64,000 nucleotides of DNA, taken from contig CAIIXF020000009.1 in the NCBI GenBank assembly GCA_903813345.2, positions 21,971,759 through 22,035,758 on the forward strand, in the 5' to 3' direction. The first letter of the stretch is position 1. Each line of letters opens with the position of its first letter. The notes under the pieces are model-generated. The model saw only the letters and a list, made by a program, of their open reading frames with translations, was not told the origin of the DNA and made no database searches. The stretch is from Owenia fusiformis. Lineage: Eukaryota; Annelida; Polychaeta; Sabellida; Oweniidae. A program made the position numbers and the translations under genes. Below, piece after piece: positions 1 through 12,335 of the stretch.

Positions 1-216
1 GCAACTAACGCCTGTCGGCTACCGGATTAACCTATTATTTTACTGGAAACTCATGTCAATACGAATAGTACCTGCCACTATTCCATTCATATTTAAATGA
101 CTTGGTCATATTATACTGGGTTAATCAGGTAGCCGGAAGGCGTTAGTTGCATTCGCGAATATAAGGTTAGCTTGTATTCAATAATGCAAGAAACGCCTGT
201 CGGCTACCGGATTAAA
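1..216. repeat. Foldback repeat with a third half copy
   Basis: Positions 1-33 (GCAACTAACGCC... GGATTAACC) are the near-perfect inverted complement of 118-150, making a 150-bp hairpin that starts exactly at the window edge and may extend left. A third copy of the arm in the left-arm orientation sits at 186-216 (AAACGCCTGTCGGCTACCGG). Consistent with a MITE family. Confidence 0.7.
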
Positions 217-272
217 CTACCTCTGGAGACATCGGGATTTTAAAGCGGCGTGCAAAGCGTAATCGGGTACAC

Positions 273-317
273 CCCAGTTCTCCGAAACCCAGTTGTCCGA
301 AACCCATTACTCCGAAA
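273..317. repeat. Three-copy 15-bp tandem repeat
   Basis: Units CCCAGTTCTCCGAAA, CCCAGTTGTCCGAAA and CCCATTACTCCGAAA follow one another without gaps. The motif is probably the edge of a dispersed repeat. Confidence 0.7.
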
Positions 318-1620
318 AATAAAGTCATAATTTACCAGAGAAAGCGGGGGGCGTAGCTTACTTAAACTTACGTCAGTTTCATGCCATGTATTTGGCCAAA
401 TTAATGGCATGGACGCATTCTGTTATTCATAGATCTCTCTCTCACTTTGAATTGCATCCATTGCATGGCGTTACCAGAATGGCAGGAACGGGAGATTTAT
501 TTTACATTGTGATTCTAAAAAAAAGGTTATTAACACACAATATATATTACGGAACAGTTTATCTTATCTTCTTCAATCTCTTTTATATAGGCAAAATAAA
601 ATGAAACATTTTGAAACAGATAAAATAATTTATCGCATAGAACTTTAAGAATAAAACAGTATACAAATTACGTTGTCAAAATATTTCGTCGCATTTAATT
701 TCTTAGTCTCGGTCTCTTATCAAATCGTAAAAGAATAAAACATTCTATACTTAATCACTTGGGATTTATGTTTCGGCATTCGTTTCAGGCATTTGTTTTT
801 TATGTTCTTCTCCTGAAATGTATTTGTTTGACAATAATCAGAGAAAGTGCGTATACGTATAAATATGCCACGCAAACAAACGGGTGTGACTTCAATTTCT
901 TGTCTGTCTGAGGACGTATTGGGAACGAGGTAGAATTAAAGAATTCTTATGAACGAGTCATGCAAGATACTAGAACTAGTAAAGTAATGTAAATGGATAA
1001 GTTAATTTCTGATGGATCTGGATATAATATATTTCAAAACTTTGTAAACACTAGATAACTTCATTTAGGCAGATATAGTATCTTGATATATTTGGCTATC
1101 ATGCGTTTAAAATACGTTCCTAAAACTATGAAGACGTTAGGTGAGAAATATTGCTATTGTACGTTCGAAAAGTATTTGGTTGTATTTTGTAGTTCTCAAG
1201 TTACCCATGAACTTTCGTGGGCTAATTAACGTCTTGACTTAGCATATTTAGCCTAATTTTGCAATGATGTCAACGTGATTCAAATGTTATTCTGTTGTGA
1301 TTCGCAGAGGTTGCGACAAGATTCGTTTTACAACAGATGTAACTATGAGAACATGAAAGCTCATAATCCTGATTATGCAACCTTATACAATCGTTATCTT
1401 TGGGACAAGAGCCCAAAAACAAGGTACTCGTGAACGAGAGTTGAATTTGCTCCGTGAACGATAGGATACGCTGTTCCCCACCAACAAAATACAGACATAT
1501 GCTTCAGTGTCCTCAACGCAGATTGTAGAGAACAAGAGAAAAAATGAAATATACTTTGCCATAACAGAATACTGTTAAAGTATTGTTTATTAAGTTTATT
1601 AAGTTTCACAAATAACTTTT
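318..1620. other. Gene-free stretch
   Basis: AT-rich sequence without a recognisable exon, structured RNA or clear repeat. The short open frames here (for example 386-604) have no family resemblance. Confidence 0.5.
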
Positions 1621-1850
1621 AAAGGGAATGCGAAGTTTTGTCCCTTAAACTTGATAATAAGTTAGAATAAAGATATATCTTTCAATCCAACTTAGTTTTA
1701 TTGTTCTATCATTATCCTTTTAATTGTTATTGAGCCCCGGGTTTTGCATATGAACTGGACCCACGGAGCTGCCATTTCAACCGTAAAGTGGTTCTTTACG
1801 ACATTGTTATGACGTCATTGATGCCAGATTGATGCCTTGGCATTCCAAAA
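1621..1850 (+). repeat. Repeat arm, inverted partner of 9785-10008
   Basis: Begins AAAGGGAATGCGAAGTTT and ends with TGACGTCATTGATGCC (CRE octamer at 1810-1817). The reverse complement of 9785-10008 has the same two end motifs at the same spacing, with a more diverged middle. Either the two are terminal repeats of one 8.4-kb element, or independent insertions of one short element in opposite directions. Confidence 0.5.
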
Positions 1851-2604
1851 GTTTTGTGGCGCCATTTTTGAATCAAAAAATGAATGCCGAGTTATTCCAA
1901 AACCAAAGAAATCGTTTCAAAGGAACTAAAAGAATACGTATATACCACCCATAATAAAGAACGATTTCAATAGAATATTAACGCCGGCATTTTCGGAATT
2001 GCTTTTTACCTATCTAGACATGGAATGCGGGTTAGATTTATTCTTTATTTACACTTGAAACAATCTGGGATTCGTTTTTATTAGGTCTAGCGCTAAATGC
2101 GAACAGAGAATGCTAATTCTATCAGGCGAATGCAAACTATTTGAATAAAACATAATAAAATTAATTCAACCAACCCATCTTGAATTTCCAAGAATGCAAT
2201 GGTTTAAATTTGCTAGTCTCATTACAAAAGTACGTATTCGTACTTTAATATTCATTGCATTTATGTTTATCTTTAACACGGGTATTCAAAGAAATTAACT
2301 ATTTTAAAATTAAATTTTAAAACCGTATTCAATTACTATCATTGATTCTTAGCCTCACGTCACATTTTTACGGGGACCGTACGGTCTATCATTTCTGTGG
2401 TAAGCAGGATTTCTACGGTTGCCTAAGTGTTTCTGCAGTCAGATAATTTAGCAGTCACATTTGCTAAGATAGCCGTACGGCGTATCTTGTTTATGAGGAA
2501 AAACTACGATTCCCGTACAGCTGATAAATGATGACGCACGATCAGCGTAGGGCGGCCCTACGACGTGCATTGTTTTTCTTGAAGGCATCCACAAGGGGTT
2601 CTAT
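1851..2604. other. Gene-free stretch
   Basis: AT-rich sequence with no recognisable gene. A short segment around 2370-2490 repeats CCGTACGG/GCCGTACGGC-type motifs but does not form a clear element. Confidence 0.45.
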
Positions 2605-5600
2605 TAGACAGGTTCCAATTTCAGAATATCTCAAGGGAAAGGGTTTTTGAGGCATTTTTTAGAAAAAGCAACAGACCTATTTCTTCTGGATCAGTTTTTC
2701 ATGCTGATAAAGATATTAAAAGATGACAGCTCAACGGGGTGGTCACGACACTGAATTTTAGCGTTTTTACCCCCCTACGAAAATATTCTAGGGGGTACTA
2801 TGAAACTAGTTCTTAACTCAAAGGATATATAAACTATTGTTCTGAGTTCTACAGCATACATTGTTAGTACATAGATGAATACTACCCTAAAGTTATAGGT
2901 TGATATCTTTGTTGGTTTCGGAAAAATACAATTAATTAGAAAAAAATATGCAATTTTTGTCATTTTTTCTTGCTTATTTTATATTTGTAGCTTCAAGCAA
3001 AATATGATAACTTAAACAGCTCAAAGTAGTATTCTAACAACATTTCCAAGCTATGTGTGATATTGTAATACATCTATTATAGTGATGAAGTACTATTTTG
3101 TAATTTTAATATGACTTTATAGTGCCCTACCCCTGGTAAATAGAAGAAAGTTGGTGTGGTTTTCTTCTGGTTTTATAACATTTTATTATCTTCTTAGTTG
3201 AAGATACAATCAATTCTGTCAGTTAACCATGAGAAGCTTTACAATGGTTAAGTACTCCCATGAATAGAGGGTTGGGACCTCAAAAATACTGTTAAGTGGC
3301 ATCCTTGGGTAACCCTCTTCAGAGCATTTTCCTTATACTCCGATAAAATCTACAGGGGATACTATAAGAAACCTATATATCTAAGATACTAATGAAGATA
3401 TTAATTCAAATTTTCAGGATTTGGTCCTGGTATGATAGGTAATCTGTATGACAAAAATGACAAAAAAACTCTGTTGCCATAGTAACAAGAATACGACACT
3501 ATTTGTTTCCTAAGAAATGTGTTTTAAGAGGTTTTGTCATTCTCTTCATATTTTTAATTCTAAATATGTCTACAATGTGGGATGATTATAATTATGGTAA
3601 AGTAAACTTTTCTATTGCTCTATTGTTCTCTAAAACAGAAGTTGCTAGGGCGACACATAGATCATAGAAAAAATCCTGAGATGATCGCTCTATTTGTCAG
3701 GAAATTAAAATGGAAACTGAAAAATGAGTTTTTTCCTACTGAATAGCAATTTGGTAGACCATGGCTGACACGCACAAGAGAAAACGTCTATCAGTTCTAT
3801 GTCATTTTGTTGTTATTTTTATTTATTTATCGTGCTCTGGGACTTATAACACCTAATGCCGAATCTTTTCCAACTGCAAAGGAAGGCAAGATTTTAATAA
3901 TGAACATTCATATATCTCAACAAATATGGCCTAAGATTTGGACAATGATGATGAAACTCTGAGGGAAAATTAGACGAAACATTAATGTGAGTGGTCCAAA
4001 AATAACACTTACATGTTTTGAAAAAGTTATGCTCTCGGGTGAATCAGTGCTCATTTAAGGATAGTCTGAATCAGGTGAATTTTTTAACCTAATTGTACCC
4101 CTCCCCAAAACCCCCAAATTTTGACAATTGTCGAAAAGTGGCAAACAACAATTAAACAAACATCATTAAAGTTCAATATGGCTATTTCGCTTCTATGTCA
4201 TAAAGATGTGGTACGATCTCAGGTCAATCAATAAAGTTCACAAGTGACACTCTATCTTATGAAGAAAATATTATCGTATTTGAAGACATGTCAAAAATTT
4301 GGTGGAAATAATTTTGTCACTCCTGATTTGACTTGGAAAGGTTCAGGTAAGTAATCACAAACAATTTCACACAGTTATATCGTTGATTATGACTATTTTC
4401 AGACCATGAAGACAGGTATACAGGGATAATTAAGTCAATCGGACTCAGAGATATTTCACTAGCAATCAACCCATCAATATATTTTTTCAAAGTTGTTGAC
4501 CTCATTTTCACCAAAAATGCCATCATTTTAACAATGTTAACAATTCGGTGTCTTTAAAGTCCCTGGAGCAATCCACTTTTCCTCTTAGGGAAAAGAACAT
4601 GTCTCAAAGCATATTCTAATTATGCATTCAACAATATAATTAAAGGTTGCATCTTTGGTAAAAATTAGGTCAACATTTTTAGTAAAAAGTATGTTGATTG
4701 GGCCATTCCCTTTAATATCACTTAGGTCTGATTTTTTCAATCATTATATTTACTTTTCTTGAAGATAATGAATAGATCTAAAAGATATACCCATGTTCAT
4801 GGTCAGAAAATATTCATAATTCAAGTTAGAATTGTCTGAAGTTGTTTGCGATAACCTACATGCTCCTTTATAACATTATTATGTAAATACAGTAGAACCT
4901 GTGTAAGTGGAACACTCTCCGTTCTGCCACAAAGCGTTCCACTTAGAAGGTGTTCCACTTATGGAGGTTTTGGGTTCGCAGGGAACATACAAGATCAAAT
5001 ATAGGATTTATATGTATCATTGGAAATATGATTCTCCCTTCATTACAGGGCAGGTATATACCATTAATAATCCATTTCTTTTACTCAAAAAGGTATCTGA
5101 CATTCTTAATCCTCCTCATTCTGCCAAAAATGTTTTCTGACATTCTTAATCCTCCTAATTGTGCCAGTCTCGGGTACAAAGATTAGGCAATTAAGTTTTA
5201 AAGACTTGTTCCTACTGCTAATAATTCAATTGTTTTTAATTTTACTTATTAAGTTTGAAACAAACAGCAAGGGATATTAATTAGTGGTAGCATCACGTGT
5301 CCAGTTCTACAGGAGGTTAATCCAATTTTCTGAATGATAATCTTATGAAATCCTAATTTGCTGATTATCAAATTAATTATTGGTTGCATCACATGTTGAC
5401 CTCTACAGGAGGTTAATCCATTAAAATCCATTAAAGTCCTAATTTGCCAATTATCACAGTATTACCTGTTTTCATACCCAGATATCATTGAAGGAGATTA
5501 ATTCTGTTTACATATATCAATATTGAAATCTATGGAAATTGACTGTTCCACTTAGCAGGTTAATTTTTCAATATGGGGTGTTCACTGTTCAAGTTTGGAG

Positions 5601-6565
5601 GTGTTCCACTTACAGAGGTTCAATTAACATTAAGTCAATGGGTTTTTAAAACGAGACTTTGAAAAGGCGTTCCACTTGGGAGGTGTTCCACTTACAGAGG
5701 TGTTCCACTTATCAGGTTCTACTGTACATTACTTGTGCATGATGACCACCATAGTCTAGTTGCTCAAATGAGATCAATTGATGATTATAATGTTTAGACT
5801 TTATGTCAATGTCCAGACTGTATGCCAACCTCTCTAGTATGTGATTACACTAGATTTCATTATGATACATGTACTAAATTGAAAACTTACATATAAAATA
5901 TCTTAAGTCCTATATTCTAGTAATAAATGAATTAGAATGTCACTAACATTTGATGATGGTATGAATTTATTGATTTGGTGTCTATCAATACATGTTTCTA
6001 ACTTAATGCTGCAAAATGATAAAATTCACCACATCCACTTTCTTCAATTTTCCAGGGGTAGGGCACTATAAAGTCATATTAAAATTACAAAATAGTACTT
6101 CATAACTAAAATAGATGTATTACAATACCACACATAGCTTGGAAATGTTTTTAGAATATTACTATGAGCTGTTAAAGCTGTCATATTGTGCTTGAAGCTA
6201 CAAATATAAAATTGGCAAGACAAAAATTGTGTATCTTTTTCCTGTTTTTTGTATTTTTCTGAGACCAATAAGGGTATCAACCTATAACTTTAGGATCGTA
6301 TTCATATTTGTACTAGCAATGTATGGTGTACAACTCAGAACAATAGCTCATATATCCTTTGAGTTATAAACTAGGTTCATAGTACCCCCTAGAATATTTT
6401 CCTAGGGGGGTAAAAATGCCCAAATTTAGTGTCGTGACCACCCCGTTGAGCTGTCATCTTTTAATATCTTTATCAGCATGAAAAACTGATCTAGTAAAAA
6501 TAGGTCTGTTGCTTTTTCTAAAAAATGCCTCAAAAACTTGAATTATTTGAATTGGAACCTGTCTA
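2605..6565. mobile_element. Approximately 4-kb non-autonomous element with ~550-bp inverted arms
   Basis: Left arm about 2605-3165 and right arm about 6015-6565 are inverted copies: AGACAGGTTCCAATT at the left end pairs with AATTGGAACCTGTCT at the right. Shared internal landmarks include TCAACGGGGTGGTCACGACA (left) with its complement near 6430, and TAGTGCCCTACCCCTGG near 3120 with its complement near 6055. The interior has no frame above about 80 codons and no transposase signature. It hosts a second element at 4890-5724. No convincing target-site duplication is visible. Confidence 0.7.
4890..5724. mobile_element. TA-flanked element nested in the 4-kb element (pogo/Tigger-like ends)
   Basis: Ends CAGTAGAACCTG and CAGGTTCTACTG, flanked on both sides by TA (4888-4889 and 5725-5726), the Tc1/mariner target. 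CAGTAGAACCT-type ends are typical of pogo/Tigger relatives. The 835-bp body is non-coding, repeats GTTCCACTTA many times near both ends, and contains an internal duplication around TCTACAGGAGGTTAATCCA (near 5310 and 5400). Confidence 0.75.
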
Positions 6566-6829
6566 TATGGTTCGGAAAGGTCAATTGTAACCTCTGAAAT
6601 CCGGTCGTCGTGAGACCTACGGTTTGACTGCTGCTTGTTGATATCTATAGTGACCACAGGAAAGAAAAAGTTATAACTCCGACTCTACGCCTGATAAAAA
6701 CTGGATATGTCGTGTACGTAGACAGCAAGGTGCAGTGACCTTAAGTCGACTGTAGTTTTCCTATGTTTGCCGCAGAAATTTACTGATTTCAGGGAAATAC
6801 GATCGACGTGTGGTCGCATTGACAGGCCC

Positions 6830-8590
6830 GTAAGACACTTTTCTCCGAGGGGGGTGCGGTTTTTAGCTTACTAAAGAGAATATAAAATTGTCATTTTTTT
6901 GCCGCGTAAATCAAATCGCGTAAGACAGAGGGGGGGGGGGGGGGTCAGTTACTCCCTATATTGATTTGGAATTAACAAATGCAACTTCCAAATGTTCCAA
7001 TTGTTTTGTGGGGGGTGTGAGGAGTGGTCCACTCCCCCTAGAAAATTTTACAGTTTTGAGATGCTATTTGGTGCTTTCAGGGCACCTCCATAGTGTAAGT
7101 TTCTAAGTAGTACGCCACCACCACGGGAATAAGAGTTGAGTGAATAAAAAACCTAGCATTCAGGGGGGTCTGGGGGTTCTCCCCCAGGAAAATTTTGAAA
7201 TTTGGTTGTATTTGGAGCGAATTTGCAACCATCTGGTACGCCTGTGCGTTATGAGTCAATAAGAAAAATGTGAATTTTTTTCAAATTCTTTTGGGGTTGC
7301 CAAAGAGGATGAGAGGGTGAAGTTGGGTGGGGTGCCAGTAGGGGAGCAAGGGGTTGTCCCCCAGAAACATTGACCATATCAAGGTGCTATTTGATGATGT
7401 CTGGGCACTTAAAAAATGTCTGAGACAATACATGAAATTCAGAATATTTTCTTTTGTTTTGTGGGGGATGTGAGGGGTGGCTAACTCTCCTAGAAAATTT
7501 TACAATTTAAAGATGATATTTGGTGCTTCTGGGCACTTTTAAAGTATATTAGTCAATAAAAACATTGAAAAACAATCACAATTTTTTTCACATTTTGGGG
7601 GTGTCAAAGGGGGGAGGGGTAGACAGAGGGGGAGGTGGGGCTGGGGTGCCAGAGGGGGAGCAAGTGTTTGTCCCCCATATCAAAATTTACAATATCAAGG
7701 TGCTATTCGATGAAGTTTGGGCACTTTTAAAGTGTCTGTGCCTAAAAGTGCCCATTTCCCAAGAAAATTTTACAATTTTAAGGTGCTATTTGGTGCTTTC
7801 TGGGCACTTTCAAAGGGTATGAGTCAATAAAAAAAATTTGAAAAATCTCAATTTATTTTGGGGGGGGGGGGGGGTGGTGTTAAGGGAGGGGGGCTGCCAG
7901 AGGGGGAGGTGGAGTGGGGATGCCAGAGGGCGAGTAAGTGTTAGTCTTCCAGAATCATTAACTTTATCAAGGAGCTATTTGATGATGTCTGGGCAATTTA
8001 AAAGTGTCTGAGACAATACATAAAACAATTCAGAATTTTTCCATTGTTTTGTTTGGGGTGTGAGGGGTGGCCCACTTCCCTAGAAATTTTACAACTTTAC
8101 GACGCTATTTGGTGCTTTCTGGGCACTTTCAAAGTGTATGAGTCTATGAGAATTTAAGAAAATCACAATTTTTTTGGGGGGGGGGTCAAGGGGGGGTTGC
8201 CAGAGGGGGGGGGGGGGGGGTATGCAAGTGCATGATGCAAGAGGGGGAGTAAGTCCCCCAGAAAAACTTACTATATCAAGGAGCTATTTGATGATATCTG
8301 GGCACTTTAAAAGTGTCTGAGACAAAACTCTAAAATAAATTTAGAACTTTTCCATTGTTTTGTGGGTGGTGTGAGGGGTGGCCAATACCCCTAGAAAATT
8401 TTACAATTTTAAGATGCTATTTGGTGCTTTCTGGGTACTTTCAAAGTGTATGAGTCAATGAAAAAAAAATACAAAAAAAATATTTTTCAAAAAAAAATTT
8501 TTTTCAAATTTTTTTTCAAATTTATTTTGGGGGGTGACAAAGGGGGGTGCGGTCGCACCCATCGCACCCCCCATCTGACGGCCCTGATTG
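6830..8590. repeat. G-rich dimeric tandem array
   Basis: A composite unit of about 300 bp repeats at roughly 7005, 7455, 7755, 8045 and 8352. Each has two related halves: one with TTGGTGCTTTCTGGGCACTT then GAGTCAAT, the other with TTTGATGATGTCTGGGCACTT-like sequence then CTGAGACAATA. Halves are separated by long G runs. The right end reads GCACCCCCCATCTGACGGCCCTG and the left start reads CAGGCCCGTAAG, so the array may be the body of one element. Confidence 0.7.
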
Positions 8591-9784
8591 AACAAATGTG
8601 ACTGAAGCTTTTAAAGTTCCACTTATTTTCCGATATAGAAAAACAAAAGGTTGTATGCCATTAAATAGAAAATCATTATTTCGAAAATACTGTAGAACTG
8701 TACTTACCACGGGTGTTATATAATTAAATTCGAGCTCGAAATCAGGAATTGTTTTTAGCAAAAAATAAATATATAATAAAATAAATATTAAACTATTGGC
8801 GTACTATCAATACGGCAATTGCCTTATCGTCGTTGAAATGAAATATCATACTACAATCGACCCCATCGTCTCCCCGCATCACTGAATGTTATGAGCCTTC
8901 TCTTGTCATGATCCAAGGTGAAATACCATTGAATTTTGAAAAGCTTTTTTTGTCATATCGAATGTCGCTACGTCGGTGATATGATGATTGAAAATGGTCC
9001 TTTAACAACTTAGAAAAATTAAACATTACGTATTATTCTTTGAAAATATGACAGTGGCATGTCCTTGTAAAGCTATTGCCAATCCTAGTATTTAGGAGAT
9101 TGACATTTACATACGTATCAATTAGACGACATCGATTTTTCGTTTTTTTGTTTGCGTTTTTCATCAGAATTTAAATGGCTAAACACTTTAGGGAGTTACT
9201 GTTTCATTGGATTACTACTTTTTGTTTTATTTCTTTCATTCTCCAATATGCACCTATTCATATTTGAATAGAATACTACAGATTGAAGAATTCTATCACC
9301 TATGATTAGGTAAGAAAGCAATTGCGGCAGTATGCCTATTTGCCGACGTAAACCTTAAGGTGCAATAATTAGTGCAGAGGGGTCATTCAATGATCATGGA
9401 CCAGTGTCAAAATATATTTAAGTTTGGATATTTCATCAAGACTAACATCTATTTTTATTATCTACAAAGGAACCCCCTAGATAAACATTATTTTAGCTGA
9501 TATTCCTCTTGAAACATGGTGGATCTTAAAAATATAAAAGTGGAAGTCCCCTTTTTGAAGCTTTGAACTGAATTTACACTTCTTAATGCTGAAATTGATA
9601 ATTCATCCATACATTTTAAGAAAATAGGTGTGTCAAAGAAGATGTTAAACCAAATGTTGCCTTGATAGCTCAGAAAAAATGAAAAAACTTTCCTTTTTTC
9701 TCTACAGTCCTTATTGCCCCTTTAAGGTTAATAATGATGTGAAATATCAGTGAAATGTGTTCTATTTCTGCGATCCGAGTATGA
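8591..9784. other. Gene-free stretch
   Basis: AT-rich sequence with no exon, RNA gene or strong repeat that I can support. Confidence 0.5.
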
Positions 9785-10008
9785 CGTGATTATATAGCGA
9801 CATTTTCCAGGCATCAATTTTAAGGCATCAATGACGTCATTGATACATAACAATGGCGGCATCCGCAGCGATCCAGATATGGGTACTTTGCACTTGAATT
9901 ATATGTTAGTTCAAACACGATATGTCCCATGAGTGAGCTGAAGTGATAGATGATGGTTATAAGTAGCCAGCGTGTAAATTAGAACATGAAACTTCGCATT
10001 CCCTTTAA
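9785..10008 (-). repeat. Repeat arm, inverted partner of 1621-1850
   Basis: Minus-strand copy of the same repeat, ending ACTTCGCATTCCCTTT at 9991-10006 and containing TGACGTCA at 9832-9839. Confidence 0.5.
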
Positions 10009-10614
10009 ATGCCTTCTTTACCGTCAACGGACACTCAAATAAATACACAATACAATGCAATGCAATGTAATACAACGCACTATTACAATACAAACTAAAT
10101 TAGAGTATTTGTGCATAGCATTTTCCCCTTTTGTTTGAAGGATATTTTAAGAATAATTCCAGCGTTCGTACACACCTGGAAATGTCAGGGTTTTGATTTA
10201 ATTTTCCAAGTGCCTGAAATGTCAGAGAATTTTAAAATAAGGTCAAAAAGGGCCAAAGAGTCCGGGAATTTTGAAACTGTAGACATGTCATGGAAATGTC
10301 AGGGAAATTTGTATCAGTGTTGAAAAAATGATGTTCCAGAAAAATAAATTTTAGGACTATGACAGGATCTCAATGAAATCCAAAATGTAACATTTAGTTG
10401 ATTCCACACGGGGCGTGTACATTGTCTAACATATATCTAAAAGGTTTACACTGTCTTGATTAATGAACTTCTTAGATCTAGTCGCGCTTCAGAAGTGGAA
10501 ATCCTTCAATTATCAGAGGTTAATGTTTCTAAAACTGTATTGAAATAAACGTACGTCTTGTTTTCAAACCTACACCTTGCTCCTTTCTGTCGTATTAATA
10601 AAGCAAAAATAACA
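10009..10614. other. Gene-free stretch
   Basis: No recognisable gene. A short AATGCAATGTAATACAA-type run occurs at 10045-10090, and AAATGTCAGGG-type fragments recur at 10180-10300. Confidence 0.45.
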
Positions 10615-10880
10615 TATCACGGTGGGATACGAACCACTCGCCTGGGATTTGGTTATTCACTAACACCATAGGCGTTCACCTATTCTGGATACAACTGACG
10701 AGTTGTATCTAAGTGGAGTCAAAAGCGAAGATCATTCTAAATTGACGCTCGGTATAAATATATGATACTTTTATCATCTCACACAGGTGAACGTTAGCCT
10801 CATGGCTAGCGTGTTTAGCTTCCACTCCTTAGGTTAGTCGATCGAAACCCGTTCATGGCGAACTTTTTGATTTGCTTGCT
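10615..10880. repeat. Two opposed tRNA-like (SINE head) sequences
   Basis: On the minus strand, 10628-10643 gives the RNA polymerase III B box GGTTCGTATCCCACC, preceded by a tRNA-like D-arm region. On the plus strand, 10797-10855 reads GTTAGCCTCATGGCTAGCG and then GATCGAAACCC, an A/B-box-like pair. Neither folds convincingly into a full tRNA, so they are better read as SINE heads. Confidence 0.4.
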
Positions 10881-10904
10881 GTCAACTTATAATAAGTAGG
10901 GCAA

Positions 10905-11345
10905 AATCCAGAAAAAGTAGATCAAAAATACTCCAATGGAGTATAAGATTGTCACCAGGATTCCGAAATGAGACGAATGTTAACTCGTTAAATCTCGGTA
11001 GATAAAGTAGGTCAGAAAATCCGGATTAATCTGAACTGATTCGGGAATCTTCGTCATAAGAAGTAGATCAAAAATCCAGAGAAGTAGATCAAAAATACTC
11101 CAATGGAGTATAAAATTGTCACCAGGATTCCGAAATGAGCCGAATGTAAACTCGTTAAATCTCGGTAGATGAAGTAGGGCAGAAAATCCGGATTAATCCG
11201 AACAAGGTTCGGGAATCTTCGTAATAAGAAGTAGATTAAAAATACTCCCAATGGAGTATAAAATTGTCCCCAATATTCCGAAATACGACGAATCGAATCG
11301 GCAAACTTCGGTAAAATAATGAAGTGCATAAAAACCGAAATGATC
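10905..11345. repeat. Three-copy tandem repeat, ~145-170 bp unit
   Basis: Each copy carries AAGTAGATCAAAAATACTCC, AATGGAGTATAA, then GATTCCGAAATGAG and a CGGGAATCTTCGT ending. Copies start near 10914, 11083 and 11228, the third being the most diverged. The open frame at 11054-11329 on the minus strand is only a translation of it. Confidence 0.75.
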
Positions 11346-12335
11346 CGATGAACGTTCGGATAAAATCGTGAACAGGTGTCAGGGGTTTCCCCTCATCTTT
11401 CCCCACATTGTTCTAAAAGCCTTATATGGATTTATCACGTAACATTCAAAATGACGTTCCTATATGGTTCTATGGGTTCGAACACGTGACCAAATATACC
11501 AAATAAAAATTTTACCTTGACCACTGGATGGGATTTCATAGAAAATATCCAAGAAAACCTATCCTCGTGATCCTTAAATCACTTAAATTCGATCATTTTA
11601 TTTTCACCCCTTGATGGAATTTTATGAAAGAAGTCATGAAAACACATCATCATGTAAGGGTTTTCACCTAAATTAGCTCGTTTTATCTTGAGCCTTCAAT
11701 TGAATTTCTTGAAGAAATATTTTATGAAAAAATATCATCATGTTATGATTTGTATTTAAATAAGACCGTTTCATCTAAATACTTGGATAATATTTCATTT
11801 TAAAATTTTTCAGAATTTGCCTTAATTTATCAATGTAATGAAAGTATAAGATTAACTCTCAAATAGCGTTCTATTTTAACCTTTTTATTGAAATCAATAC
11901 AGGACTCGCTCTCTAAATATCCAATAAAAATTCAACCCTTGGATGTGATTTCGTTGGAAAAAAAATATGTCAAGTCCAGAATCAAATGATTTGTCCAGAA
12001 CCTCTTAAGATCCTGTTCTTATTAATTGTTGACTTATACAATGAAATAGACTTAGATGCAAGTAGAAATAATCTTGCTTTACATCATTAAAAATTCAAAA
12101 TTCAGTCAAATAAGTGATATCATATTTGAAATCTTCATGTAGAATTACATTTCTTCATGCAATAAGTTAACCTTTTAGTGAGTAGTTGTGACTAATGTAA
12201 TCATGTACTTTACAATTTGTCAGTAAAAGTTATTTATCCTACATGTATACTTAGTGTTATAGGTAAATGAAATGCATGAATATAATTGATACCTTAGGTG
12301 AGTGGGGATATACATGTACTGCATATCCCGCTTTA
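11346..12335. other. Gene-free stretch
   Basis: AT-rich; loosely repeated segments built around ACCTTGA/CCCTTGGATG, GATTTCAT and ATCATCATGT suggest an old diverged tandem repeat. No gene seen. Confidence 0.4.
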
